NCBI RefSeq assembly: GCF_010093595.1
Contig: NW_022985437.1
Coordinates: 1,203,380 to 1,267,379, forward strand
Origin: Mytilinidion resinicola
Taxonomy: Eukaryota; Ascomycota; Dothideomycetes; Mytilinidiales; Mytilinidiaceae
Direction of reading: 5' to 3'
DNA: 64,000 bases
The notes under the pieces were generated by a model. The model had not been told where the DNA came from and made no database searches. It was given only the letters and a program-made list of their open reading frames with translations. Shown piece after piece: positions 9,369-19,965 of the stretch. Numbering within the stretch: position 1 is the first letter of the stretch; the number at the start of each line of letters is the position of its first letter. The translations under genes were made by a program, and so were the position numbers.

Positions 9369-10258
9369 CACTGTAATAGGAAAGTGAGTCAGCATGCTAT
9401 CTGCCATCGCACGATGGCCCATCCCGCTGCTATGGTTTGGAGTGAGGCAACATGCAGCCATTTCACTGTATGAAGAGGAGAGGGCGGCATGAGGATACCT
9501 GCGGAGGAGAGTAAAGTGTCAGCGGCCGTACAAAGCGGTATGACTTGCATGGCTACTTGCCTCCAATGTGCTCGGGGCATCGGCAGACAGAGCAATGAAA
9601 TCCTACCAGGACCAGAAGAGACTAGATCGAGGGCGGAAGATGCTAGGAGCGGCCCACACGACCTGCCATCATCTCTTTTATTGGCGCGTATAAATGTCGT
9701 TGTCAATTATCGAAGAAGCGCGGAACGGAGTTTCGCACCAGGACGCGGAGCCTAGGCCCTGCGGTGCAAGACGTATGTTTCCGTGGTCGGCTGATTGCAT
9801 GGCATGTCGGGCGCCATGAGTATGCATGCGGAGAATAATTCCTCGGCTGCCCATTACAGGCAGAGAGGAGCGGGTTGTATGACCTCTTGCCTTCAGCGAT
9901 GTGCTCCGAGTCAAAAAGGAAGGCATGAGAGTTGACGTTCGATGAGGCTCTGTGGCTTAGTCGCCGAACTACGCTAGCCGGCAAAACACGGAGAGTGGCG
10001 CGTGACGAGACGGATGGGGCCGGAAATTGGAGCCCAACCAGGTGGTGGGGCAGTCACATGGTCTAGACTTTTGAGCAGATGCCTACCCCTCCACCAATAT
10101 GTGCAAAACTGAACAACGCCTTGAAGACACCCCCTTTTGCAGCAAAGTTTGTGTAGCCTACAGCCTTCTCCCATTTTATTAACATGCTGTTTATTTAGAG
10201 ATCTACGCGGAGCCTACTAAAACAAGCAACCCACCAACTCCATCTACCTACACTACCC
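9369..10258. other. Intergenic region
   Basis: Only short overlapping frames on both strands; I see no supported gene. A plus-strand TTATTTAGAG just before 10210 may belong to the next small gene. Confidence 0.4.
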
Positions 10259-10569
10259 ATGCCATCGCATCTCGAGCAGTTCCCGGTAGATATCGATAAG
10301 GGACTAGAAAAGTGGGAGGCGGAACATGAGGCGGATTATTCTGCCGCAAAGACAGAGGGGGCAGCTAGACTAGAGAGATGTAGAGCAGAGGGGGAGATGG
10401 ATGCCCTGGAAAGTCAGAACAAATGTTCTAATAAAGCAATTGCAATTTCCAAACGTACGTTTCTCTTAGCCTTCACTAGTACATGTATCTAAATATACCA
10501 GCTATCGCGTCGCTCAGCAATTTACCGAGCGGTTGGGCCACCCGGATCATATATAGGGAGCACAACTAG
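10259..10569 (+). CDS. Small two-exon hypothetical protein
   Basis: ATG at 10259. Exons 10259-10454 and 10502-10569 are joined across a 47-bp intron with a strong GTACGT donor and a TACCAG acceptor, giving 87 aa. The first part is acidic and helix-prone (ERCRAEGEMDAL). I do not know the family. The good intron and frame continuity are the only support, so it may be spurious. Confidence 0.3.
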
Positions 10570-11258
10570 TCAGATAGTTATCCCTATTCGAATCACCAAG
10601 GATAGCGCATACATAACCCAATACGAACACTCCCCAGATCGCCACAGTATCTCTTTAGGCCGTGCTATCTTCTGCGCCGCTGGGCAGCCAGCATTTATCA
10701 GCGACGGCGTGAGCTATGTAGCGTGGATGCAATAAGAGGCTAGTCGGTTTGTTGGACGGGAATATTGATGAGGTTGGTCGGCATGTCGGGTCGCCCTTGA
10801 GGCGCCCATGTCGATCGTGATCTCACTTCCTGTTACGAGATGTAAAGGCAACCGAAGTTCCTCTCTGACAGATCGTAATAGGTTGGCTGTGAAACACAAA
10901 GGTGCTATGACCTTGGTTGAACCTTGTTACCGCTTTGATTATCCGGAATAATGCCGTCGTTAGTAATTTAGACAAGCTTAATCCAGCGTAAAAGTAGATA
11001 CCTCTTCTTCGGCGAGTATAAAACGAGAGAGTCTAATTTTGTATATGTACACGTAGTTCCCAAAAATAATAAAGCACATTCTTAGTGCTAACCACCTAAA
11101 ATTTACAGGTTAAGGTACGAGTTGCACTCCATCTTCTTCTAACTGTCCATTATATCTCAAACAAAAGGAGACAGTTATGGCAGCATTTTAAAAGTAGGTC
11201 GAGGGGGCGGGATATATGCTACCATCATCCATAGCCTTTCCATTTCCTGCCAACCCAA
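10570..11258. other. Intergenic region, AT-rich in part
   Basis: Nothing recognisable; a stretch around 10980-11140 is AT-rich. No gene seen. Confidence 0.4.
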
Positions 11259-11681
11259 TTACGCCGCCCTGTTTTTGGAAATATGCTTAATACCCCAGCT
11301 GAAAAAAGCGCGCGAGAATAAGATGAGCCACTGAAGAACACTCAAAGTCTTCCCGGCTGTGATTTGGAAGGCTGACACGGTCCCATCCTAGGTGACAAAC
11401 TCCATCGCGCTCGTTGTCTGGCTGATTGCAATTGCTGACGCCAAAGCAAGCCCAACCGACGCCCATAGCAACCTGAACGAGGCGCGTCTTAGTAACTGCC
11501 TGCGCTTCTCTGTAGTTAAGTTGTCTTTTGTTACTGTTTTCAGATGTCGTTTCAATAGCAGGATAAGAATTAGACCAACAACACATAAAACGCTGGTAGC
11601 TGCAAGGAGATAAAGAATGGTCTTTGGCTGGATTGTGAGGGCGAAAGAGACTAGGTTTGCTGAATCTGTTATATTGGTCAC
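11259..11681 (-). pseudogene. Small membrane protein ORF interrupted by TAG
   Basis: From the ATG at 11681 a 97-aa frame encodes two hydrophobic helices (TILYLLAATSVLCVVGLILILLL, in two parts, and LLWASVGLALASAIAIS), separated by a basic loop. It stops at TAG (11388-11390). The same frame then continues open for 42 codons to TAA at 11259-11261, encoding a third hydrophobic stretch (TLSVLQWLILFSRAFFSWG). The continuation in identical frame with membrane-like composition suggests one ~140-aa protein of three TM segments broken by a nonsense codon. This resembles small uncharacterised fungal membrane proteins with a ..LQVLQWL.. segment (recollection, not checked). No splice pair removes the TAG. 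It could also be a genuine 97-aa protein. Confidence 0.45.
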
Positions 11682-11955
11682 CTTAGGGTTGCTGCTGGAG
11701 ATAGAGCTGGCGGCCAGGGAATCATAGCGAATGTAGAGGCAGGGAGGACTCTTCCTAAAGCAACTTCGTCTTGTAAAAACTAGCGGATATCCTTTCGCTC
11801 TTGCTCAGAATCGCGTCAATGGAACCGATATACACGTCGCTTCTGACAGCAACGTTAAGCTTCTTGATCAAAAAAATGAATAGTTATACAGTTGGTGTAC
11901 AAAATATTAAATATGTTCAAAGAATGAAAAGTAAGTTAAAAAAAAAAGGTGCTTC

Positions 11956-14702
11956 CTATCCGTCATAACCCAGAGGCAGCGTCGTGGTATCGGTATCTCC
12001 ACCGATACCCAAAACCTGGCCACTCCACAGTCCGACACCGCCCCATTTAGTCCCACTGCCAGGATCACAATAAGACACGACGGCTGTCAGCCCCTTGATG
12101 CAATTCGCTATCGTAGCCGCCTTCTCTTCATCGCTCCCTGCCTTGGCAGAGTCGTAATCCTTCACAATACCCTCGATCTGCACCAGTCGCGTAGAAGCAT
12201 CATATGATTGGCCGTCGATAGGGTAAAATTGTGCCATGGAGACATGATCAACCTCGTAGGTATCATCTCCGATCCAATCGTTGCAGAACTTGCTAATGGG
12301 GTCCGTAGAGGCGCTTTCGTCGAAAGAGATCAGGCTGTTTGCAGTGCCTTCGCCATAGCACTTGAGATTCGTCGGCTTGTTGGGGTCTTCCGTAGGCGTA
12401 GGCGTGGGCTGTGGCGTGGTACTTGTAGGGTCTGGGGTTGAAGAAGGTGCTTCAGCGGTGGAAGTTGGGTCAGATGTGACGGCGGCGCTCGATTGCGCCG
12501 GCGGCTGGCAGCCGTTGCAAGAATCATCACACCCATCCTTCTCTTTCGTCATAATCAGCGCGTAGCATCCCTTGGTTCCGACTTCACATCCTTGCGGCGT
12601 GCAGGAACAGGTAGTGTCAGTGCGATCACCCTCGCTGTCGTATGTCAGTACATGTTCATAACTCTGGGTCGGCTTCGGGAGACTTACTCTACTTCACAGG
12701 TATAAGCGGTGCCAGATGGCGATGACGTCGGGGCAGAAGTGGCATCCGTAGTGGAAGCAGCGGCGCTTGTGCTAATGGAATCCGTAGTCGAAACAGTAGC
12801 GCTTTCAGTACTGGAATCTATACCGGAGCTAGTCGGGCTTGTAGTGCTAGAAGCGAATGCAGAAGAACTGCTGATGGGGCACGAAGATCCATCACGCTTT
12901 GAGTTGCCGGTGCAAGGAACCCAATCGTCGTGGGTGATCAGTTGGGCCTGCGTCCAAACTTGATACAAGTGATGAGCTGGATCCCAGTCACCGAACGTAT
13001 CAGGGTCGAAATTTTGGTTGTTGCTGTAGAGAATCTGGGAGAGAGTTAGCGTGGAAGAATGAAGAGTGTTGCCAGTGCTTACCATTGCCTTTCCATAGGC
13101 GCCTGAACTTAAGAATACCTCATTTCTCTGCACTTGATAAACGAATGTTTGGATAGTTGCGCCAGGCACGATCGTGTTTAGAGCCGTGATGATCGCCCCA
13201 ACCTGGTCGGGGTATTTTTGTGGATTGTTGCCATTGGATGGATTGCCATTGCCATTCAAATCGTTGACCTCTGGCGCTGGTGTCATGATAAAAACCTTGG
13301 TGGTAGCGCTGTCTGCCCAGTCCGCGGCATAACCCCCAAGATCTGTGTTCAAGAAACCGATTACGTCTGCCTGGAACTTTGCATCCCCCGATGTAAAGGA
13401 GGGACGCTCCCAGAAATGGCTTGCCCATGCGCCCTTACGAGATACGACAATGACAGAGGTACAACCCTCTAAGCCCTCAACAAGAATGTTGTGCTCTGCC
13501 TCATCAAAAGCGGTATACTTTGATGAAGAAACACCTTGCCTAGCCACAGCATTGCCGGGGACCGGTCCATCCGCAAGTTCGACTGTTTGGGTGTTTGCGT
13601 TAGTCTTGACCTCGCTGTAGGTCTCAGCAACGCCATCGCTGTCATCTCCGGGGATGTTTCGTTTTTTACGAGATTGAGTAGCGTGTTGCATAAAATTGCC
13701 AATTTCGCGTTTTGGTTTTTCTGGAGTAGCGGTTGGTGCAGCTACTCCGCGACGAAGATTGCAGATTGCGCAACCCACCTCGCAGTAGAGCCCAGATGAC
13801 GACGAAGAGCTAGAGGAGCTGGAACTGCTCGAGGACTCCGAAGACGACGCGGTTGTTGTGGTTTGAGACTCTTGGTTGCTGGTGGGCTCTTGAGTGCCTT
13901 GTGTGTCGCTGGGGTTAGTGTCTTCGCAGCCAAATTGACAGCCAGTATTGCCACCATCTCCTCCAGGTCCCGGTGGGGCGATTGGAGGGGGACCAGGAAT
14001 GGGCAATGGCCAGCCAACAGGTAGGCTGGGAATCCACCAGATAGCAGCTCCAGCTGTATAAGACGCAGTGGTGGTCGTTGAGGCGTCAGACTCGACGATT
14101 GTCGTGTCTTGGGTAGCGGTGGTAGAGACATACGTTAGCGAATATGTCGTACCCGAGACGACTGTAGTCGAGACACCCCATGGTACAGTAGGAATCGCAA
14201 CAACAGAGGAAGAACTGAAGGTGGTGATAGGTGCGGTTGTGGGAAGAGCAGTATCGGAAGAACTGGTGAGAGAGGTGCTCTCAGAATCGCTCGTAGTGGC
14301 AGACACGGTTGTGGGAAGAGAGATATCGGAAGAAGAACTGCTTTCAGAACTGCTTTCAGAGCTGGTAGTGGTGACGGATATGGTCGTGAGAACAGCAGTG
14401 CCGAGGAGAGAACTGCTTTCAGAACTGCTCTCAGAGCTGCTCGAGATGACCGACTCGGTCGAGGGAACAGCGGTACCGAGGAGAGAACTGCTCGTGGCGG
14501 CAGCCGCGGTCGTACTATTGCTGTATAAAGTCTCCGAAGCATCTCTTAGCTTGAAGCGACCTGGTATCGGCGCACGCTTCGGAGGGACTCTCGCATCCCA
14601 ACGGCCAGGTGCTGGCCTTGCGCCAGGCAGGGCAAGCGCCGGAGTGAAAAAAGATTGTGAAAGGAGAAGAACGAGACCAGAAAAAACGGTAGTCGATACC
14701 AT
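11956..14702 (-). CDS. Large secreted Ser/Thr-rich protein with uncharacterised fungal extracellular domain
   Basis: Three exons: 14702-13083, 13034-12688, 12634-11956 (introns 48 and 53 bp); 881 aa. A signal peptide (MVSTTVFSGLVLLLSQSF, then TPALA) and a basic pro-like stretch open the protein. Long Ser/Thr/Glu runs follow, expected to be heavily O-mannosylated, then Pro/Gly-rich and Cys-containing linkers. A folded domain at ~residues 430-640 starts with the block GCTSVIVVSRKGAWASHFWE and ends with WTQAQLITHDDWVPC. A second S/T linker leads to a Cys-rich segment (CSCTPQGCEVGTKGCYALI) and a final ~130-aa domain. I recognise the GCT..VSRKGAW..HFWE block as recurrent in fungal secreted proteins but know no activity. 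Intron 1 is in frame, so retention would add 16 residues. Cell-wall or extracellular location is inferred. Confidence 0.8.
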
Positions 14703-15576
14703 GTTAGCGGTGGAGAAACGCTAAGGAAGGAAAGTACTGCTGTTCACAGAAGTAGGAATGGTCGCGTTCAAATACAAAAAGCCAAAGTGAAATACGAGTG
14801 TTGACATTCGACGAAGCGAACCACATATTTTTGCACCATGACAGAAAACGACAAGGAAACGGAGGATCAAGCTTACACATTGACTTTTCTTAGCGCCCTG
14901 TTGTTATACGAAGGCGTTTGAACGAAACAGCCTGTTCCTCAATGGGGCTCCATCGGGTCGTTTCATGGCGCTTCTTCTACGAGGGATGCCGGCACGTAGC
15001 ATTATTGCAGGAGGGCGGGTCCATGGCATCGCCCGACAGCGGTGAGCGGCCGGGTAGACGATTAAGGAAAGCGCAATCCTGGGAGAGTCAGCCGCACGTA
15101 TGAATTACTTACGAGTATACTCTGATCGACCGTGTCCAAACAATGGGGGCCAGGCACAGAGCATCGGAGCCTTCAGCTCATTTGCATGACGCGGCTTGCG
15201 GCTGTCAAAGTACCCCTTGCAGGATGGCGTGTCTCGGGGGACGGGTACCTGCACGGATGTCTCTGTTGCCTCTTGTCGCCCCGTTGTTTCAGTGCCGACT
15301 CCCTGATGATGGAGATGGAGGCATGCGTATTTTAAGGACGGGGACTATACTCGCAACGAGCATTCAAGGGCTAGATCGGACATCGCAGGTGAAGTGGGCC
15401 TGCGCACCAGGGGCAGCCGAGCCTTGCGGCTCATGCGCTAGCGTGCACGTGATGACCGCATCCGTCATCTGCAACGACGCTCACGTCGTCCACTCCTCTG
15501 CCCGTGTGGTGGCTCATCGTAAAAGGTTTCCGATCCCTAGAAACCTTTGATTCCACTTATCCAAATAGTCACCGAG
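14703..15576. other. Divergent intergenic region
   Basis: Separates the secreted protein (-) from the ankyrin-like gene (+). Overlapping short frames only; no gene seen. Confidence 0.4.
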
Positions 15577-16548
15577 ATGTCTTCGCCCGCCCCTACTGCT
15601 TCAACCTCCGTGTCCAGTGCTGCTCCACCCCAACGGCCGCGTGCTTTAATCCTCACGGCTTGCCAGACCGACGACGTCTCCCTCATCTCCCAAGCTCTCT
15701 CGCTTGCCTCCTCAGACTCGCGCGACACTGTCCCAGAACTCTTATCCCGGGCCGTCACGCAATCCATTCGTCGAAACGCAACCAACGTCCTAACGTACGT
15801 CCTCAACCATGGCGCGGAAGTGCCTGCATATTCAAGTCTCAACATTGAGGACCATTCCAAAGCAATCTTCGAAATCCTAGTCGCTCACGGCTGGGACATC
15901 AACGCCCGACGTCCTGGAGATCGACCGTTGTTGTGGGAAGTAGTTGGCGACGGAGACCTCGTCGCATGGTGCCTGGACCACGGCGCAACTGCAATTCCGA
16001 ATGATCTTGGCCCCGCTAGCGATGATGAGCGCAGAAAAGACGAATATGGCTGCCCTCCGCTACTAGAAGTTGCTGCGTCACAGAGCACAGTGGCGACTTT
16101 CGAGCTTCTGAGGTCGAAAGGCGCACAGCTAGGTCGGCGGACGCTACATTTCGCTGCAAGAGCAGCGATCAAGAGCGGAGATAGAGAGGGAGAGCAACCG
16201 CAAATGCTGGATAAAGACCGCGCGAAACTGCACTCGGAGCGCATGGCTGTGGTAGTTCATCTCGTAGACGCGCTCGGGCTGGATCCGAACGCGTTAGACC
16301 AGCCTGCCGGGTGGTCACTAGGAAATCATTGGGGAACGCCGCTATGTTACGTCGCACATTCGAATCCCAACTGGGACTGCAGTGAGGTTGTCACGTTTCT
16401 GCTGCAGAAGGGTGCAGATCCGGGGCTTGTCATGGACCCTGCTGGCTGGGACGCGGTGGAGCTTGCGAGGCGGTCCAAGAATCAGCGGTTCTTGGACCTC
16501 ATAGAGGACTGGAAAGCAAACCGGCTAGAGCGAAAACCGGGTGCTTGA
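15577..16548 (+). CDS. Ankyrin-repeat-like protein
   Basis: Intronless, 323 aa from the ATG at 15577 (ten codons inside the longest open frame; better context). Repeats of the ankyrin type run through the protein, recognisable by TPL/PPL-type turns and paired helices ending in ..HGA / ..KGA: VLTYVLNHGAEV, IFEILVAHGWDIN, WCLDHGATA, FELLRSKGAQL, VTFLLQKGADPGL. No catalytic domain, signal peptide or TM segment. Small fungal ankyrin proteins mediate protein binding; the partner is unknown. Confidence 0.75.
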   Translation: MSSPAPTASTSVSSAAPPQRPRALILTACQTDDVSLISQALSLASSDSRDTVPELLSRAVTQSIRRNATNVLTYVLNHGAEVPAYSSLNIEDHSKAIFEILVAHGWDINARRPGDRPLLWEVVGDGDLVAWCLDHGATAIPNDLGPASDDERRKDEYGCPPLLEVAASQSTVATFELLRSKGAQLGRRTLHFAARAAIKSGDREGEQPQMLDKDRAKLHSERMAVVVHLVDALGLDPNALDQPAGWSLGNHWGTPLCYVAHSNPNWDCSEVVTFLLQKGADPGLVMDPAGWDAVELARRSKNQRFLDLIEDWKANRLERKPGA

Positions 16549-16942
16549 GAGCAAAGTAACGAAGTTTCGGTTAAGAGGAATTCGATAAAGGCGTCAAGCC
16601 TTGTTAGAAAGTAGCGTATACCCCTTCAATATTGGGTAGGATTGCGTCAACGAAGACTTCAACAATTGACTGACATGCTGTTCACTCCTGAAGCTGATAG
16701 CGAAACGACTTCAAGGTTCTTTCGACAACTCGACTTGAAGTGATTAGATTGACATGATATGAAACGCTTCTCCTGGACATCAACTTTACCAGACTGTCAA
16801 TGCTACATGAAATATTTTTCAACACTGGGTTTCAAACATGATATATTGAAAACGTAACATCATAAATTCGTTATGACCCGTACGTGCATCAGACCGTATG
16901 TACACTTTCCTCTTTAATACTGTTGTATCAATCAACGTACCA
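16549..16942. other. Convergent intergenic region
   Basis: AT-rich 3' flanks; nothing else seen. Confidence 0.4.
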
Positions 16943-17767
16943 TCATTGACGTGGACCACGAACTTCCGCGCTGCTGAACGCCTTGATACGGACTTGATGC
17001 ATGAGTTCCACTAGCATATATGCAACCTCTTCACCATTGTCGTCCACAACTCCTGCCTGCTCCCGCTGTTCTAGACAAAATTTGAGCAACTTGGGTCGAA
17101 GTAAAGCCTCTTTAGCTTTAGCAAGACATTCCTTTGCAAGTTCAGGACTGAGTTTGTTTCCGGTGCGCTCTATGAACAATCGTTCGGTATCGGGATCATG
17201 GTCCTTCCACGAAGCTTGCGCACATCGCGCTAAACTAGTGTATATGAGTGACATCTCTAGATCTACCCTCATGACTATCCCATGCTGAAAGACGTCGACA
17301 AGATATTCATTATCGCGTTCCTCGGTGACCCTGCCGACCACGGCATTCAGAAGAACATTAGAAGGACGAAGGGCATCCTGGAGTATGATTGCGCCGCCTT
17401 CCAAGCTCTGCTCTGATCGCGATTCCTCCTTTGATTTACTCCACGGCCTATTCAAAGATATGGCAAACCAACTTCCGCATGCGGCCTAAAAGGTGTATTT
17501 AGTGCCCAACTGTAGACCAATGCTCCAGCCGCTTCTGGATATTTTCGGCCGGATAAGGACACCAGGCAAGTTTACGAGTAGCCCAAATTTTGTGGGTTTG
17601 ACCTCCAGCCTTTCCCACAACTCGTTCGGCCCAGCCCACTCGTTGTGTATCGTACCTGGAATAGGACCTGAGAAGGTCGACGGGGCCCAGCGAAATCCCG
17701 GTGTGGCCAATTTTTCTGGTGCTTTTGAAAAGACCAAGCTGTGCGGTAAGATTGGCAACAATTCTCA
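16943..17767 (-). pseudogene. Relic ORF, possibly C-terminal part of a HET-like gene
   Basis: One minus-strand frame runs from just after a TGA at 17768-17770 to TGA at 16943, broken once by TAG at 17486-17488. The first part reads like the region after the HET domain in fungal incompatibility proteins (PGFRWAPSTFSG, then TKFGLLVNLPGVLIRP). The second part (181 codons) is an acidic, helix-rich sequence without a Met start. No ATG opens either piece and no splice pair removes the TAG convincingly. I read this as a truncated, inactivated gene. The HET resemblance is from memory and tentative; the shared frame on both sides of the stop is directly visible. Confidence 0.45.
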
Positions 17768-17770
17768 AAA

Positions 17771-19965
17771 GGCCTCCATCTTCCGGGCGTCGTTAGTGTT
17801 ATATACTTATAGAAGAGGCCCGTGCAGGCCTAATATATACTAGATCTACTATAGCAAGCGTGCCTACAGTAGATCTATACATCACGTGCCATTGCATCAC
17901 GTGCATGGCGGCCGAATATCAACCGAACATCGAGAATTCCACAGCGAAGCCGTTTGGAAGATTCACTCCCCGCTGCCTCCCGCCGCCTCCGTCCACCTAG
18001 CAGCACAAGGCACGGCACACCCCCCCTCGAGCTAGCCCTGCAGTGCGACACATGGAGGATATAGTTGTTATTGTGGAGGATATGGAGGGGTCGTGAGAGT
18101 GCACAGACCTCGGCACCCAGTCGTGTAGCAGTGTTTTTGCACGTGACTGGATCAATTTTCACGCCAGCCGGCGGTTGCCAATGTATACGAGCAGTGGAAC
18201 GCCGCATCTGGATATCACTCAGATTAGAACTGAGTCATTCAGTATCATACTAAGGAGGAGGACTTCGACGAAGTCTCAATCCTGGCTTGTTCCAGAGCGA
18301 CGGCACGCTACCGCAAAGAGAGCTTTGTTAAAACAAGACAGCTTTATTGAAGAATATCTCTCGTTTATTCTAATCTTGTGTTCAGCGTCATAGCCCTAGA
18401 TTAGATGGCGGCTTTTAAGAGAAATATGCGAAAGGGATATTTCGGATTTGGCAGCACGACAACACCGCACCACTCTTTGCGACAGAATCCCGTTGGGGGT
18501 CAGCCTTCTTTGTAGATCGGTCGTGTATCATGTATAACACTGTTACCATTGGCTATGGGCTTTATGAGAACTCAGACTCTGAATGACTCAAAACCATAAG
18601 TGCAAGTACGTGAGGGAAATCGGGTAGTGTCTGAGAGCGGGATTATTTCGCAGCTATGATACCAAGACTATCTGGCTCTTGCTCCTTCTTAGGAGTGCAC
18701 GTGGCGGGATGACAGGGAGAGAGGTCGCGGTCTCAGCTATTCTTTCAGTACTACGTAGGTACTGGAGTACGGGATTTCTGACAGCTTTTACCACCAAACG
18801 ATTCTCCGAGAATGAGGTTAGGGGCTTGCAGGCGGGCGAGTCTTCTTCATGCACCCGAACGAGCAACGTGTAAACACGCCGTAACTTATCAGTCTCAAAT
18901 GTTTAGTTATATGAAATTACTTTATACAAGCTTTTAAGCTAGGAGGTGATTGCTGATAGTGCTGGAGTAATGAAGCCAGGAAGCAATACCTGTGTACGTT
19001 GAGTCGGCACCACGGGCAGTAGTCTCCTGTCAGTAGAAGCGATCGAAACATTTACAAACTTAGGGAGGAGTTTATTGACTATATCCACATAATGAGAAGC
19101 ACTGACTTCTGAGTGTCTTTGGTTTCAGCTTCACAGAATGGTTCCTGCCATCCCCCCGAATAGAACATGGAACCCTCGGCCTGTAATCCTCTGCGTCGTC
19201 AGGGTTCATGGTGGCTCCGGCTCGTAGGCGCCACAATATCGATAGCTGCGCCATAGTCCCGATACCGCTAGGGAAACAGGAACACAGCCCCTGCCGTAGA
19301 TTAGTCTTAGACCACCCGATAGTAAAACGTCCTTCCAGACCGTCCTTCCAGACGCCTCATCTCCACCACGAGTATGCGTCAGGCCGCCACAATCATCACC
19401 CGTCTCCCCTATGCCAGACCCGAATCTGCTTAGCGCCCACCGTTTGACAGGCACAACAGCCCACTACCTCGAACCAGAGACAGGAGCTTCCCGCTCAGAT
19501 CCCTCGCCGGGAAGCTGCAGCAGTGGCCCACAACGTCTGATGGCCTGTACTCTATCGGCAAGCTGCATCGAGAAAATCTGAAGAATGCGTATGGTAGCTC
19601 AAACTCTGTTATAGAGCATCTGGATGAGAGAATGATAGACGCGAAAAGGTAGCAACAATGAAGTAGCTCTCTCACGATAATCTTGCCAATCAACAGGCTG
19701 TGGAAGAGGTTTCAAGTGGTATGGCTGCTGGGACAGGGTCTGTGCACTTTCCAGGAACACCTGCCCCCTGCGCGCGGGATAGACAAGCATCTTCGATGGG
19801 AGATCGCCCCTGAGGAGACATGCACTCTAAATGTTCCAATAATAAGCACCATTCGCCATGCATCTGTTTGTTTTCTCCCGCTTTTCCCTCCTCATCTTGC
19901 CAGTCTTTGCTTTGCTCCGTCGACCTTCACTCGTTTGAATCGCTTGCACCTTGCTTCTCGTCAAC
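17771..19965. other. 2.2-kb gene-free region
   Basis: Only short, overlapping frames with no consistent splice pattern or family likeness. No tRNA, inverted-repeat element or long tandem repeat seen. Confidence 0.4.

Noticed and set aside
9279..9461. 61-residue N-terminal extension of the polyproline protein
   Set aside because: A TATAAAAG box lies inside it at a proper distance from the ATG at 9278; kept only as an alternative.
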